The notes under the pieces: model-generated
The model's database searches: none
Told to the model about the DNA's origin: nothing
The model's input: only the letters and a program-made list of their open reading frames with translations
Translations under genes and position numbers: made by a program
Source: Acholoe squamosa
Taxonomy: Eukaryota > Annelida > Polychaeta > Phyllodocida > Polynoidae
Length of the DNA stretch: 64,000 nucleotides
Direction: 5' to 3'
Assembly: GCA_949317995.1 (NCBI GenBank)
Contig: OX439046.1
Span: 74,951,786-75,015,785 of the forward strand
Shown here: piece after piece, positions 20,200 through 31,300 of the stretch
Layout of the letters: each line of letters starts with the position of its first letter
Position numbering within the stretch: position 1 is the stretch's first letter

Positions 20200-21350
20200 A
20201 GAGCTGTCCCGCTGTTCTCAAGTGCTCCCCCACTATACTAGGGATCATGTGCGTGAGAGGGGGGTTCTGACTAGCTGGATTGTTGTTCACACATACAAGT
20301 GATCCCCCTTGGCTCAGGAAATTTACTATATATAGAAACCGCAGAAGCCTTATTCCAGTGGGCTCTACAACCCTGTTTAGGAATCACATAAAAATGCACT
20401 ACGCACCCTTTAAAGAAACAAGGCTTTGTGTCAGTATAATTCATAATGTATCCTTAAAGGGTTAACGATGAATTAAAGATAAGACACAAGTATAATTGCA
20501 AAAGGCAAATGGGTGGAAATTTCACACAATGTACCACCTCCACTGAACCAGCCAATATTTATTGTAACCTTATATTTTTAAATATCAACTAAGAAACTGA
20601 CCCTTTTTGATCCAGGTATCGATTTTCATTCTCTGGCTTGGTTGTGTTTCATTAATTGATTCAATAAAGGCATGTCTACTCCAAAAGAAAAGACAGATAT
20701 TCTTCATTCTTCTTTCATTCTTCTGGGGATTGCATCAGGATTGTTGGGCATTAAATACCTGAGAAAATCCGTATTTCAAATAATGATAATGCACCATGCC
20801 AATTTGTTGTCGTGATGCATGAATGCAGTGACCTGTGGCAGAATCAGTACACCTCTCACAAATTCAGATTAACAACTACTTGTAGGTATTTAGTGTAAGC
20901 AAGCGGCCATCATCCAGGATATCGTCAGATTTTCACGGCCAGATTGTTGTACAACTGACCACAGCTCTACTTAGTAACTGACAAGGAAGTATCACAAGTC
21001 AAATCAATATCAGGTTCGAAAGGACTTAAAAGGCATGAATGTTTTGATGCTATTTACAATATCCAGTTTACCATTTACTATTGTAAAAATGTTAAAATCC
21101 TCCCATGAAATACAGTTTTTTAAATTGAGAGATTATTCTAAGTATGAAATGAAATTGTTTTAATGAGAGAACTGTCTTTAAATGTCATGAATTAACCATC
21201 AGGCCTCACGATTTTACTTAAAAGGGCGGGCGTGGCTACTATTACAGAACGGTCTTCAATTATGTGTGTGATGTTTTAATTCATTTTTTTAAGTCCAATC
21301 ACTTTCAAATTTTATAACTCTGCATGTGCAAACGTCAAACATTAAGAATC
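20200..21350. other. Intergenic, short family A fragments only
   Basis: A CCTTTAAAG...CCTTAAAGGGTTAA span (20408-20465) and a CATGCCAATTTGTTGTCGTG fragment near 20795 are MITE pieces. No gene is seen. Confidence 0.45.
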
Positions 21351-21351
21351 A

Positions 21352-22084
21352 GGAGGTTAATTCAAAAGGCCCTGCGATCTTAGTGTAGGCACATATCATA
21401 AGACCTGGCCAGTCTACCCTTTCTAATGCAGTGGTTGCAGGCCTGTCAGGAATAGCAAGTCCTGAGATTACTTCACTATTCCTTTTCCAGCGCTAAGATC
21501 ACTGCGATCTTAGTGAAAGAATTGCATGGTGGTTTAACCTCAGTACAAGAGCACTTACAGGGAACACTCCTGATCAAAAGAGTGAATAGCCTCCTGCATA
21601 CATATAGAGGGGAGGGAGGATGTTTTTGCTGAGTGTCCTTGAGGGCTCTTAGAGCTACTCATGCGTTAAGTGCACTGTAAGGTAATTCTTCCCTTCTCTC
21701 TCTTTGTCCTTGGGGGGGGGGCACAATGCTTCTAATAGGCAAGCATAAATCATACATTCATGGGAACAACTCTTGAATACTGTATGGGGTAAACTGCACC
21801 CTGTGCTCTTTTGTTAGCCCATATGGGGATGGGGAATGATGGTATAAACACTGTTGTCAAAAAGAGTGACTCCATAGCTATTCCTTTATTTTGGGACTCT
21901 GACCCCTGTGCCCAGTCACTACTTCTTGGAATAGTGTAGGAGGGCTGAGGCTAAGATCGATGCAATCTTAGTGCTGGCTAGGAAAAGTGAAGCAGTCTAA
22001 TCTTAAGATCGCTTAATAAGATAAGGCAGAATAATTCCTAAGATTGCTGAGGTTGCGATCCCAGGATCTTTTGAATTAACCTCC
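21352..22084. mobile_element. MITE family E, 733 bp
   Basis: The terminal GGAGGTTAATTCAAAAG is matched inversely by CTTTTGAATTAACCTCC. Sub-terminal GCGATCTTAG/CTAAGATCG motifs repeat inside. A second copy spans 54108-55424. Confidence 0.8.
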
Positions 22085-22840
22085 AGAAGGTCGTCACTAA
22101 CTTGAATACCTTATGAAGGCCATTAAATTCACATGCAGACAAATGGGCATGATGCCCTTAAGCATTAATTAGTGGCCTCTAAACAGTTAGCACGTTAGTA
22201 TAAATGGACCATTTGGATGGTGTCAGAAGTTTCTTTTATAAAACGGCTGGCAGTTCTCTGCTGCACAATAGAAGTGACCTTGAGTGCATTATAAGAGTAC
22301 AGTGCACTCCTCGGCTGTATAGAAATCAAAGGCCATTGATTGATCTAGACATAACTTGATTGAGTGCTTAACAGTCTTGAGATAATGTTCAATGTTAAAA
22401 TTATAAGGCCTATAAGCTCCTGCTTACTCACGACGTTACGGTATATCTCTAGATTGTGTGTTAAATGTTCCTAAAAAGGATTTTTGGATGTCAGTCTTAT
22501 ATCCCGAGATTGTGATATTCCTAAATATCAGTTTTTCACCTCGCTACAAAGTAGCCCCACATAAGCAAAGTCCATGAATGATCTGATCTTGGAATATCTA
22601 GTAATGTTCATTATTTCAAGCAGCATGATCATGGTGTGAAATCAGTACCGAAAGTTCCTGCTGTCAGCATGCATGTGGTTAGTCCGGGAACCAGTCTGGT
22701 TCCGATTGATCGTTGGAATATACAGGTTCTGACAATAACACCACAAGCCACAACACATGACTCCTGCCATGCAAATATACAACCACAAAGTATTTAATTT
22801 ACACTAATTACTGTAGTATAATAAAACAATAACTGTTGAA
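22085..22840. other. Intergenic, no gene seen
   Basis: Only short frames; a MITE-like GGGCATGATGCCCTTAAGC fragment occurs near 22144. Nothing else is recognised. Confidence 0.4.
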
Positions 22841-23035
22841 TCAACCAGGGATCCTTGTAAAACTGAACAATGAACAATTAATGTAATTATATAACTGGGA
22901 GCCAGTGTAGTTTTACAAGAACCCCGAGTTGGCAGTACAGTGATGCAAGGAATCTCTGTAAAAAATGAAGGATCTGTGGCAACTTTTGGGATGAGGAATC
23001 CTTTGTTATTTCTACAATATTTTTTTACAGTGTGG
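22841..23035. mobile_element. MITE family F, copy 1 (ends in TTTTTTTACAGTG)
   Basis: It shares CCAGTGTAGTTTTACAAGAA and GGCAACTTTTGGGATGAGGA-like blocks with 26923-27097 and 35280-35445. All three end in TTTACAGT. Confidence 0.6.
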
Positions 23036-23177
23036 ATGTGTGCACAGTGGGAGGTGGGTGCATTGTGATTAATTAATTATAGTAGGCGTTAGTATAACAT
23101 TCAAACCACAGGCTGCGACATGTGACACCGCAGAGCACCACAATGTATGTATTTTATGATGACTACTGTATTCTGAC

Positions 23178-23400
23178 AACTTAACCCCGCTGATGCATTA
23201 ATACATCATGCCAATAGGTTGTCATGATGCACCAATGAAGTGCTGGCAAGACTGCTTACCAGCACTTTATTGGAGCATCATGCCAACCCTCCAGGAGTAT
23301 ATATGTATCAACCCCGTAGGGTCGGCATGATGCTCAAATAAAGTGATGGTGAGCATTCTTGCCAGCACTTCATTGGTGCATCCTGGGGCCCTGTATGTGG
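23178..23400. mobile_element. MITE family A copy
   Basis: It begins TTAACCCCGCTGATGCATTA. It contains two nested hairpins, CACCAATGAAGTGCTGGCAA/CCAGCACTTTATTGGAGCAT and their repeat after CCCGTAGGGTCGGCATGATG. The right terminus is truncated. Confidence 0.7.
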
Positions 23401-23537
23401 AAAGTATCATCTTCATTAGACCTGCACTTGTAGGTGCCAATTTGGCCCTAATAAATAACAACCACTATTGATTTAAGCCTAGGACCCCCTCATAGTGAAC
23501 TCATTAGTCAGGGCCTTTGTCAGCCTCTGGCAATCAA

Positions 23538-24660
23538 GTCAGTCAGTCAGCTAGTCTGTCAGTCAGTCAGTCCCATGTCTAGTTTTGTTTGGATATTTGG
23601 TTATCTTAATTAGTCAGTCAGTCAGTCTATTAGTCAGTCTGACTTCCAGCCAGTCTGTTGTTCTGAAGGTTGTTAGTCAGTAAGTCAGCTTGTCAGTCAG
23701 TTACTTGGCTTGTCAGCCAGTCTCTCTGTCAGTAATTTAGTCAGTTAGTCTGTCTGATAATAGGTCTGTCAGTTAGTCAGTCAGTCTGTCTTTCAGTAGG
23801 TCTGTCAGTCAGTCAGTCTGTCTGTCTGTCAGCCTGTCTGTCAGTCAGTCAGTCTGTATGTCTGTCAGCCTATCTGTCAGTCAGTCAGTCTGTCTGTCTG
23901 TCTATCAGTAGGTCTGTCAGTCAGTCAGTCAGTCCTTCTCTCAGCCTGTCTGTCTGTCAGTCAGGCTTCTGTCCGTCTGTCTGTCAGTCTGTTAGTCTGT
24001 CTGTCAGTATATCAGCATGTCTCTCAGTTGGTCTGTCTGTCAATCGGTCATTCAGGCAGCCAGTAAGTCTGTCAGTCAGTCAGTCAGTTAGGCAGTCAGT
24101 GTGACAGTCAGTCTGTCTGTCTTTCTGTGTGTCAGTCAGTCGGTCTGTCAGTAAATCAGTCAGTGTGACTGTCTGTCAGGAAGTCCATCAGTGTGAATGT
24201 CAGTCAGTCAGTCAGCCTGTCTGTTTGGCTGTCAGCCAATCAGTCAGTCAGTGTGTCTGTCAGTCAGACTGTCTGTCTCTCAGTCATTCAGTTAGTCAGT
24301 CAGTCAGTCTGTCTGTCAGTCAGCCATTCAGTTAGTGAGTCAGCAGACTGTCAGTTTGTCAGTCAGTCAGTCAATCTTCCTGCCTGCCTGCATGTCTGTC
24401 AGTGAGTCTGTCTGTATGTCTGTCTCTCTGTCCGTAAGTCAGTCAGTCAGTGAGTCTGTCTCTCTCTCAGTCATTTAATCAGTCAGTCTGTCAGTCGGTC
24501 ATTTAATCAGTCAGTCTGTCCGACTGTTCTCAGTCAGTATGTCTGTCTGACTGTCTGTCTGTCAGTCATTCAGTCATTCAATCAGACTGTCAGTCAGTCT
24601 AACTGTCTGTCTGTCATTCTGTAAGCCAGTCAGTCTGTCTGTCTGTGTGTCAGTCATTTA
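23538..24660. repeat. GTCA/GTCT tetranucleotide array, about 1.1 kb
   Basis: Long runs of GTCAGTCA and GTCTGTCT with scattered changes. Open frames here translate to Ser/Val/Cys repeats and are not genes. A smaller arm continues at 25308-25460. Confidence 0.9.
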
Positions 24661-24664
24661 AGGA

Positions 24665-25305
24665 GTCATAAGGGGGAGATTCGACAAAAACAAATTTTCA
24701 TGTAAAATTAATGTAAATCACATCAAACATGTACATATTATACATGGTGGAAGCGTAATCAATGCCTCTATCAATTCCCTTCCATCCTGTAACATTTTGT
24801 TGTCTATGGAATGTAAATGGAACAAAGACATTCTTTTTTTCGTTCTTTTTGCTTAGAACAACATTAGGGGGTAGATTGTCATAATTTTCAATTTTAATGA
24901 GCGGAGAACAATTTTGGAGGGATTTCCGAGAGCATTTTTTTTTCTTTTGTTGATATTCCAATTATTAAGCTCTACAGAGTTGTTCAAAGTTGGGTTGTCA
25001 TTCAAACAGTGTAATTTGTCAGGAAAAATGGGCGAAAATAGGTGAAAATTACACTTTTTGAATGATAACCCAGCTTTAACAGCTCTGTAGACCTTAATAA
25101 TTGCATTAGGAATAAAAGAAAAAAAGTGCCGTCTGAAATCCCTCGGAAATTCATGTGGAATATTTAAAAGGTAACATATATGAGAGATTTCTATGCCAGA
25201 ACGTTTTTGTTCCATTCAGATTCCATACATAACAATATGCTAAATTATGTGTCTATACTTATTTTGCCTGAAAAAAGGTTTTGTGGAATCCGACCCTTAC
25301 GACCC
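24665..25305. repeat. Foldback segment inside the GTCA array
   Basis: The left arm (ACAAATTTTCATGTAAAATT, GAACAAAGACATTC, GGGATTTCCGAGAGCATTTT) is partly inverted on the right (TCTGAAATCCCTCGG, AGAACGTTTTTGTTCC). The inner arms TTGTTCAAAGTTGGGTTGTC/GATAACCCAGCTTTAACAGC pair near 24980-25090. It splits the GTCA array, consistent with an inserted foldback element. Confidence 0.55.
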
Positions 25306-25307
25306 CT

Positions 25308-25510
25308 TAATCAGTCAGTCTGTCTGCCTGTTTTCAGTCAGTATATCTGACTGTCTGTCTCCTAGTCATTCTGTCTGTCTGTCCTTCTATCTGTCTGTCA
25401 GTCTGACTGTCAGTCAGTTAGTCTGCCTGACTGTCTGTCAGTTGGTCAGTCAGCCTCTTGCTCTCTCTCTCTCTCTCACCCTCTCTCCCTGACCCTCTCC
25501 CTCCCTCTCT
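25308..25510. repeat. GTCA/GTCT array continuation and (CT)n
   Basis: GTCAGTCTGTCTG repeats are followed by CTCTCTCTCTCTCTCACC. Low complexity. Confidence 0.85.
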
Positions 25511-25789
25511 TTTGCTCGAATAAGTGCTAGGATTATAGGGGTATTGAAATTTTGAATTAAAAAAAATACACTATAATAAAAGTCTTGAATAAGCGTCAGT
25601 CTTGAATAATGGCCCGGATATAGACTTCCAGACACTTATATATGCAGGGAGTGTTTGTACTTCCTCCAGAACCATAGATTTCCACATGGGCTGTATCAAA
25701 TGTCTATCTATTAGTGTGTACATGTGTGTGAGCATACAATCATTACTGGTGGTCAGTGAAAGGAAAGCCTATTTAAATAACAGGTAACC

Positions 25790-25798
<9 letters not shown>

Positions 25799-25836
<38 letters not shown>
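25799..25836. repeat. (CA)n microsatellite
   Basis: About 19 CA dinucleotides upstream of the opsin gene. Confidence 0.95.
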
Positions 25837-25838
<2 letters not shown>

Positions 25839-25839
25839 A

Positions 25840-26305
25840 ACTAAGGAAGCAGCGGCATCAGCAGCAGTACCAGCAGCGGAGTGATCATAAGAAGACAATA
25901 TACATACATCTTATTTGACCACTTAGCACTCACTTCGAACAACTCGGGTCTACGCTCCACATCACACATCACTTCAATGAAAGAAAAGTCTCAGTTTCTA
26001 CTTAATTAGCAACAAGTTGAGAAAATTATCGCACACTCGGGTTCAAACTTTAAAGGCAGCCTTCACATGTAAGACAACCTCTGAGTTGAGGAAAATACTA
26101 TAAGGTGCACCTTGGACTTGATTTCTGAAGTTACTGTTACTATTCTATAGTATTGTCAAGTCAAACCTAGACCGAGGTTACCCTTGCCTGTGTTAGTTTC
26201 AAAGGTTAAGACTGAGACCTCTAAGAAAGCTCACAAAGTTTTAATTTGCACTGCGTCCCTCAGCATTGTTAAGAGAGACAGAGACAGATAGAGAAATTGG
26301 TAAAT
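25840..26305 (+). promoter_or_regulatory. 5' flank and probable 5' UTR of the opsin gene
   Basis: This is the 466 bp before the start codon. No clear TATA box was assigned. The AGAGAGACAGAGACAG purine-rich stretch at 26270-26290 is likely leader. The transcription start cannot be placed by eye. Confidence 0.35.
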
Positions 26306-26441
26306 ATGGATGGTGAAGGTCCATTGATCATGGACAGTGGAGGGACCTCTGATATGGATAATGTAATAGACACAGCAGAGTTCAAATCGGCATTCTCAAA
26401 ACATACAGACATCTTCATAGGACTCTACATAATGGCTGTTG
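26306..26441 (+). CDS. Opsin exon 1 (N-terminus, start of helix 1)
   Basis: It encodes an acidic N-terminus MDGEGPLIMDSGGTSDMDNV and the first half of helix 1 (FIGLYIMAVG). Donor GTAAGT at 26442; phase 1. No N-glycosylation sequon is seen in this tail. Confidence 0.85.
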
Positions 26442-28310
26442 GTAAGTATGGAATTTGCTTTTTTTTTGATTTGGGAAACCCTTTGCAGCGAGGATAGCAC
26501 TTTCATGCATAACTTCTTTTGGTTGATATGTCACCTCCAGGTTTACTGTCATCATGTGTCAACATTTTATCTTTTAAGTAAAGGTAGTATTAATAATTGT
26601 TCAATTTCAAGTTTACTCTAGTTGTCCATTTTCATGATTACTCTCAGTAAGACATTTGAATGTCTAAAGTCCATGGTCCACTTGGCCTCTATCGTGAAAT
26701 TGAGCCATACATTCCAGACAGAGGCCCATCGATGTAAGGGAGTAAGGGAGGAGTCATCATTTATCAAGTAGGGAGGGTGGTGGGTTTTCATGCAGATTCA
26801 AAGAAATTATTTGCGCCTCCCTGCTGATAAATAATGATCAATCTCTAAGTAGAGCCTACATTTCTCATTGTTCATTTTTTGGTCTACTCTCAGTAAACAT
26901 TTCAATATCTAGGTAGAGCCTACACTGTAAGAACCACCATAATTGCATATAGGGAACCAGTGTAGTTTTTACAAGAAGCCCCTGTACGATATATGATCAT
27001 GATCCATACAAATGTAAAAGGACTTTCTGTAAGAATAATATCTCGCAACTGTGGGATAAGGATTCCGCCTTTATTTTGATGAAATTCTTTTACAGTATAC
27101 ATTTATGAATGTTCATTTTTATGGCTGCTCTCAGTAAGCGCCATTAAAATTGTTCATTTTTAGGTTTACGCCATTATTATTGTTCACTTTGAGGTCTGCT
27201 CTCAGTAAACACCAACATTATGTTCAGTAGAAGTCACACATACAATTGTTGATTGTTAGGTCTACTCTCAGTAAGCGCCAACATCGCCGTGCTGTGGGGA
27301 CTGTTTAAGAAGAAGCAGGACATTACGGACATGGACGTTATTACAATCAACATCTGTATCTGTCAAGTCGCACCCGCCATCCTGAGTTATCCCATGGTGT
27401 TCCTGTCAGCATTCTCACACGGGTGGTACTTCTCCGAACAAGGTATATACCTCCCACTACTCAGCTAGCACATGCCATGCCATTAACATCACTTTTACAT
27501 AAAACTGAACCAGTTTACATATAGAGTTTACATGAAAATGGTGTGAATTGCATGTGTGCTAGCCTGCTTTTTTCATCTTTTAAAACAACAGTCCTATTGT
27601 TTTAATCCATTTGGTTTAAATGCATCAGCACGATGCATGATTGCAGCCCTTGGGGGGTAACATGACAGAAGGGCATTTCTTAAGATGGTACGACTAGACA
27701 CAGCCAGTACGACTTGAAACCCTCAATATCAGAGCGGGTGATCATAGGTAACACACTACGACTACTCTGTACAATCAGCACACAAGGCAGTAATTACATA
27801 GGGTTTGGTAGGGAAGTCATAGCAGCACAATTATTAGTGCCTACTAGATGCAAGGCTGTAATGGCATTTAACTGAGGGATCCCACTACGACTTGAAGGGG
27901 GTCTAGTCGTACCATCTTGAGAAATGGCTTCCAGAGCTATATTAATGTAGCACACCGACCCTAAGGGGCTGATGCACCCCTGGGGTGTCAGCATAAGGCA
28001 GGACTCACCAGCACTTCATTGTAACCTTACGCTGACCAATGGGCATGATGCACTCCTGCTTCAGCAGCCCTTAAATGGCTTAAACAAGGAGCAAACTTAT
28101 TCCTGCTATTGTAGCTTAATTTTTCAAATAAATGCCCAAGGTTATTAACCTATCATATCGTTTTCCAAATTTCTTTTTTTTTTCTTCTTTTTGGGGATGG
28201 GAGTGTAGACTTTAATTCTTCTGGCTCCCCCCGTTTGCTGGATTTAGGGTGATTGACCCCCGCCTCCCCTACCCCCTCACCCCTGTTCAGACACAACTGT
28301 AAGCCAGGTC

Positions 28311-28362
<52 letters not shown>

Positions 28363-31300
28363 TTTTTTTTCAAAAGTGATACCTCCAGTATTGTATATAC
28401 CTTAATATACATATGACTTGTTTATGACTAAGAGCAATCACTTAGTTATTCCGGGAATTCCAATATACATTTTTCTAGGAACTTGCCGTTAACCATTTCA
28501 GGTTGGCATCTTGCCTGCAAAATCTGCAATTACAAAAGGCCAATAGTTAATCCGTTATGACATCACGTCCATTGCATGTCTATTGTCAGACATGATGCAT
28601 GAATGCGTCCTAGTGAGAAGACATGCACCTGAAAGATCAATTTACATAGTGAACAAAAATCTAGAGGTTGGCTGCTTGGTAGATAATTATGGCAAAGAGA
28701 ATGATTGTAACCCGTTCATTGTTCGGCACGATGCACCAATGAAGTACTGATGAGACTCAGTGACGTGCTCACCAGCACTTCACTGATGTTTCATGCCAAC
28801 CCTACAGCGTTGATACCAGAACTTTATCTCAAGTTGAATACGACAGCCCCATAGATTTAACAAAGAACCTCCCAGTGTGATAGCCCTTCCTCATCAGGGC
28901 TATCACACTGACAGGTAGATCATTGCAAATGGTCACATAAATGAATGATTGTTTGAACATTTATTAGAAAATAACTTGAGATAGATACAAAGGAGTGTGA
29001 TAACTCTCAGTGGGGACCAATTCTCATGTACCTTTGTCTATGTATCAACCCTGTAAGTAGGGTCAGTGTGAGCCCTGGTCAGTTGCTCGGCAGTGCTGCA
29101 TTCGTGCATCATGATGCATCAATGCATTAGGAGCCCGTAAAGGCTTAGTGGCAAGTGTGTTATTCTCCTTCCCAATGATTATCTAATGCACCTGGTCAAT
29201 GAACATGATATATTACTGCATTGGTGGTTAATTATGAATGGCTAAATTGGAGTTAATTGCATCGCTCTGGCTAGCTGTGGTCTACAGAACGAGCTGCACT
29301 TACCAACACACCAGTTTTCACACACACACCGCATGAGATAATGATAATCTGTCAGGCCTTTAATGGTAGCAATTATTGTACTTTTTGAAATGAGGCAATT
29401 ATCCAAAATCCATCAAGGGTACCACGGGTCTGAATTTTATTTTAATGAGATGGTACATTGGTGCATTTATACTAAGGTACGCTGGGGTAGCTACTAATTT
29501 TGTAAGGTGTTGGCTTAGTAACCTGGTAAATCTGATGCCAAAGACCCAGACCTATGGCCTTGGCTAAATGTTCACATTTCTCTAAAACCATTAAGGGCCT
29601 CTGATACATTAATGCATCATGCCCATTGGTCGTCATGATGCATTCATGCATCATGTCCATTGGTCGTCATGATGCATTCATGCATCATGTCCATTGGTCG
29701 TCATGATGCATTCATGCATCATGTCCATTGGTCGTCATGATGCATTCATGCATCATGTCCATTGGTCGTCATGATGCATTAATGCATCATGTCCATTGGT
29801 CGTCATGATGCATTAATGCATCAGTGGCCCTTAAAGAGATAATTATACTAGTACTGGACTCCAATACTCACACAGATGTCCGTGGAACATCCTCAGGTAT
29901 CTGTAGATCGTCATCAGTAGAAGCGAACCGATCGTGGTCATCGCAAAGAAGTAGACAGTCTAAATCAGACAAATTGGTCCATTGGTCGTCATGATGCATT
30001 TCATCAGTGCATCCTAATGACCATCTGGAAGTTTGTTTATGTAGCCCATAGGGTCAGCATGATGCTTAAATGCCACCCTGGCAAGTTACGCACCAGGGCT
30101 GCATTCATGCATCTTGACGATCAATGGGCATGATACATTACTGCATCTGTGGCCCTTAAAGGTTCATTAAAAGATTTGGAAATTTATGTTCAAACTGGAG
30201 AAAGCTAGATCCATGGAAGGAGATGAAGTTATCATTGGCCCCAGGCCAGTATTAATATGTACCCCAATTATGGTATACATGAATCCCCCCCTACCCAGTT
30301 CTTTTGACAAAGTTAGTTGGTCAGGGATAGGAGGAGAATATCTAAAGATCCATCTGCTAAGGGAGTGATCATTTTGTAACAACAGGGAGGACTGATGACT
30401 TTTTGACACATTGACCGGGGGTCAATTTCTTTTTTTCAACCCTCTGCTGAGGGGGTCAAAATAATGTCAACCGTTTTCAATGAAAGGGCCCGCGCATTAC
30501 TATAGATTAAAAGGGTGTGTTCGCGCATGATTTTCGTCTCCTATGGGAGCTAAAAAAATTGAGGGGCCATTGAGAGGAAGGAGGTCAAAATATTTTTTTT
30601 CTGTCTGCACGCAAACCCACCAGCCCCCCCCCACTGTGAAAAAAAGATACACCAACATAACCCTTTCCTTTTGACCAATTGGTTGTTATGATACACTAAT
30701 GAAGTGCTGATGAGACTGCTCACCAGCATTTTATTGGTCATGATGACCAATGGGACTGAGGCACTCCTGCACCAGCAGCCTTCAAAGGGTTAATGCATTT
30801 AGGGCATAAGGCAAAGGATATGGCCGTGCACAGAAAACATGCCGCCGCCTAAAACTCATTAATATAGACGAGTGTAGGGTAGTCAAGGTCAAATGACCAC
30901 CTTAACTCGTCATACTGACAAAAGAAAGTCATCATACTGACGACTTAGGTGTTACGGATGACAAGCCCTTTGACAACCTACAGCTGTAGTTTTAGGTATC
31001 GTCAACCTAAGGACTTAAAGTCGTCCGCACTGACTAGTTTCGTGGCTGTCAGTTTTTCAGTGTGGGAGTGCTCTATATTGTATTGAGACATCCAGGGGCC
31101 TTATAGGCACAACCACGGCCATGTCCAAGTACCTTATTTCAGCCAATCAGAATGCAGCATTGTGGATAATGCATTTTGAATTTACCCAGCCGTGTAATAA
31201 TGATGTATAATGTCAATGTTTTGTCTGATTTAGACTGTGAGCGGGACGGTTTCTTCATCTACTTCTTTGCGATGACCACGATCGGGTCGCTTCTACTGAT

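Noticed and set aside
26297..26305. Opsin start at the upstream in-frame TTG
   Set aside because: Non-ATG initiation is not needed; ATG at 26306 has a good context and gives a normal opsin N-terminus.
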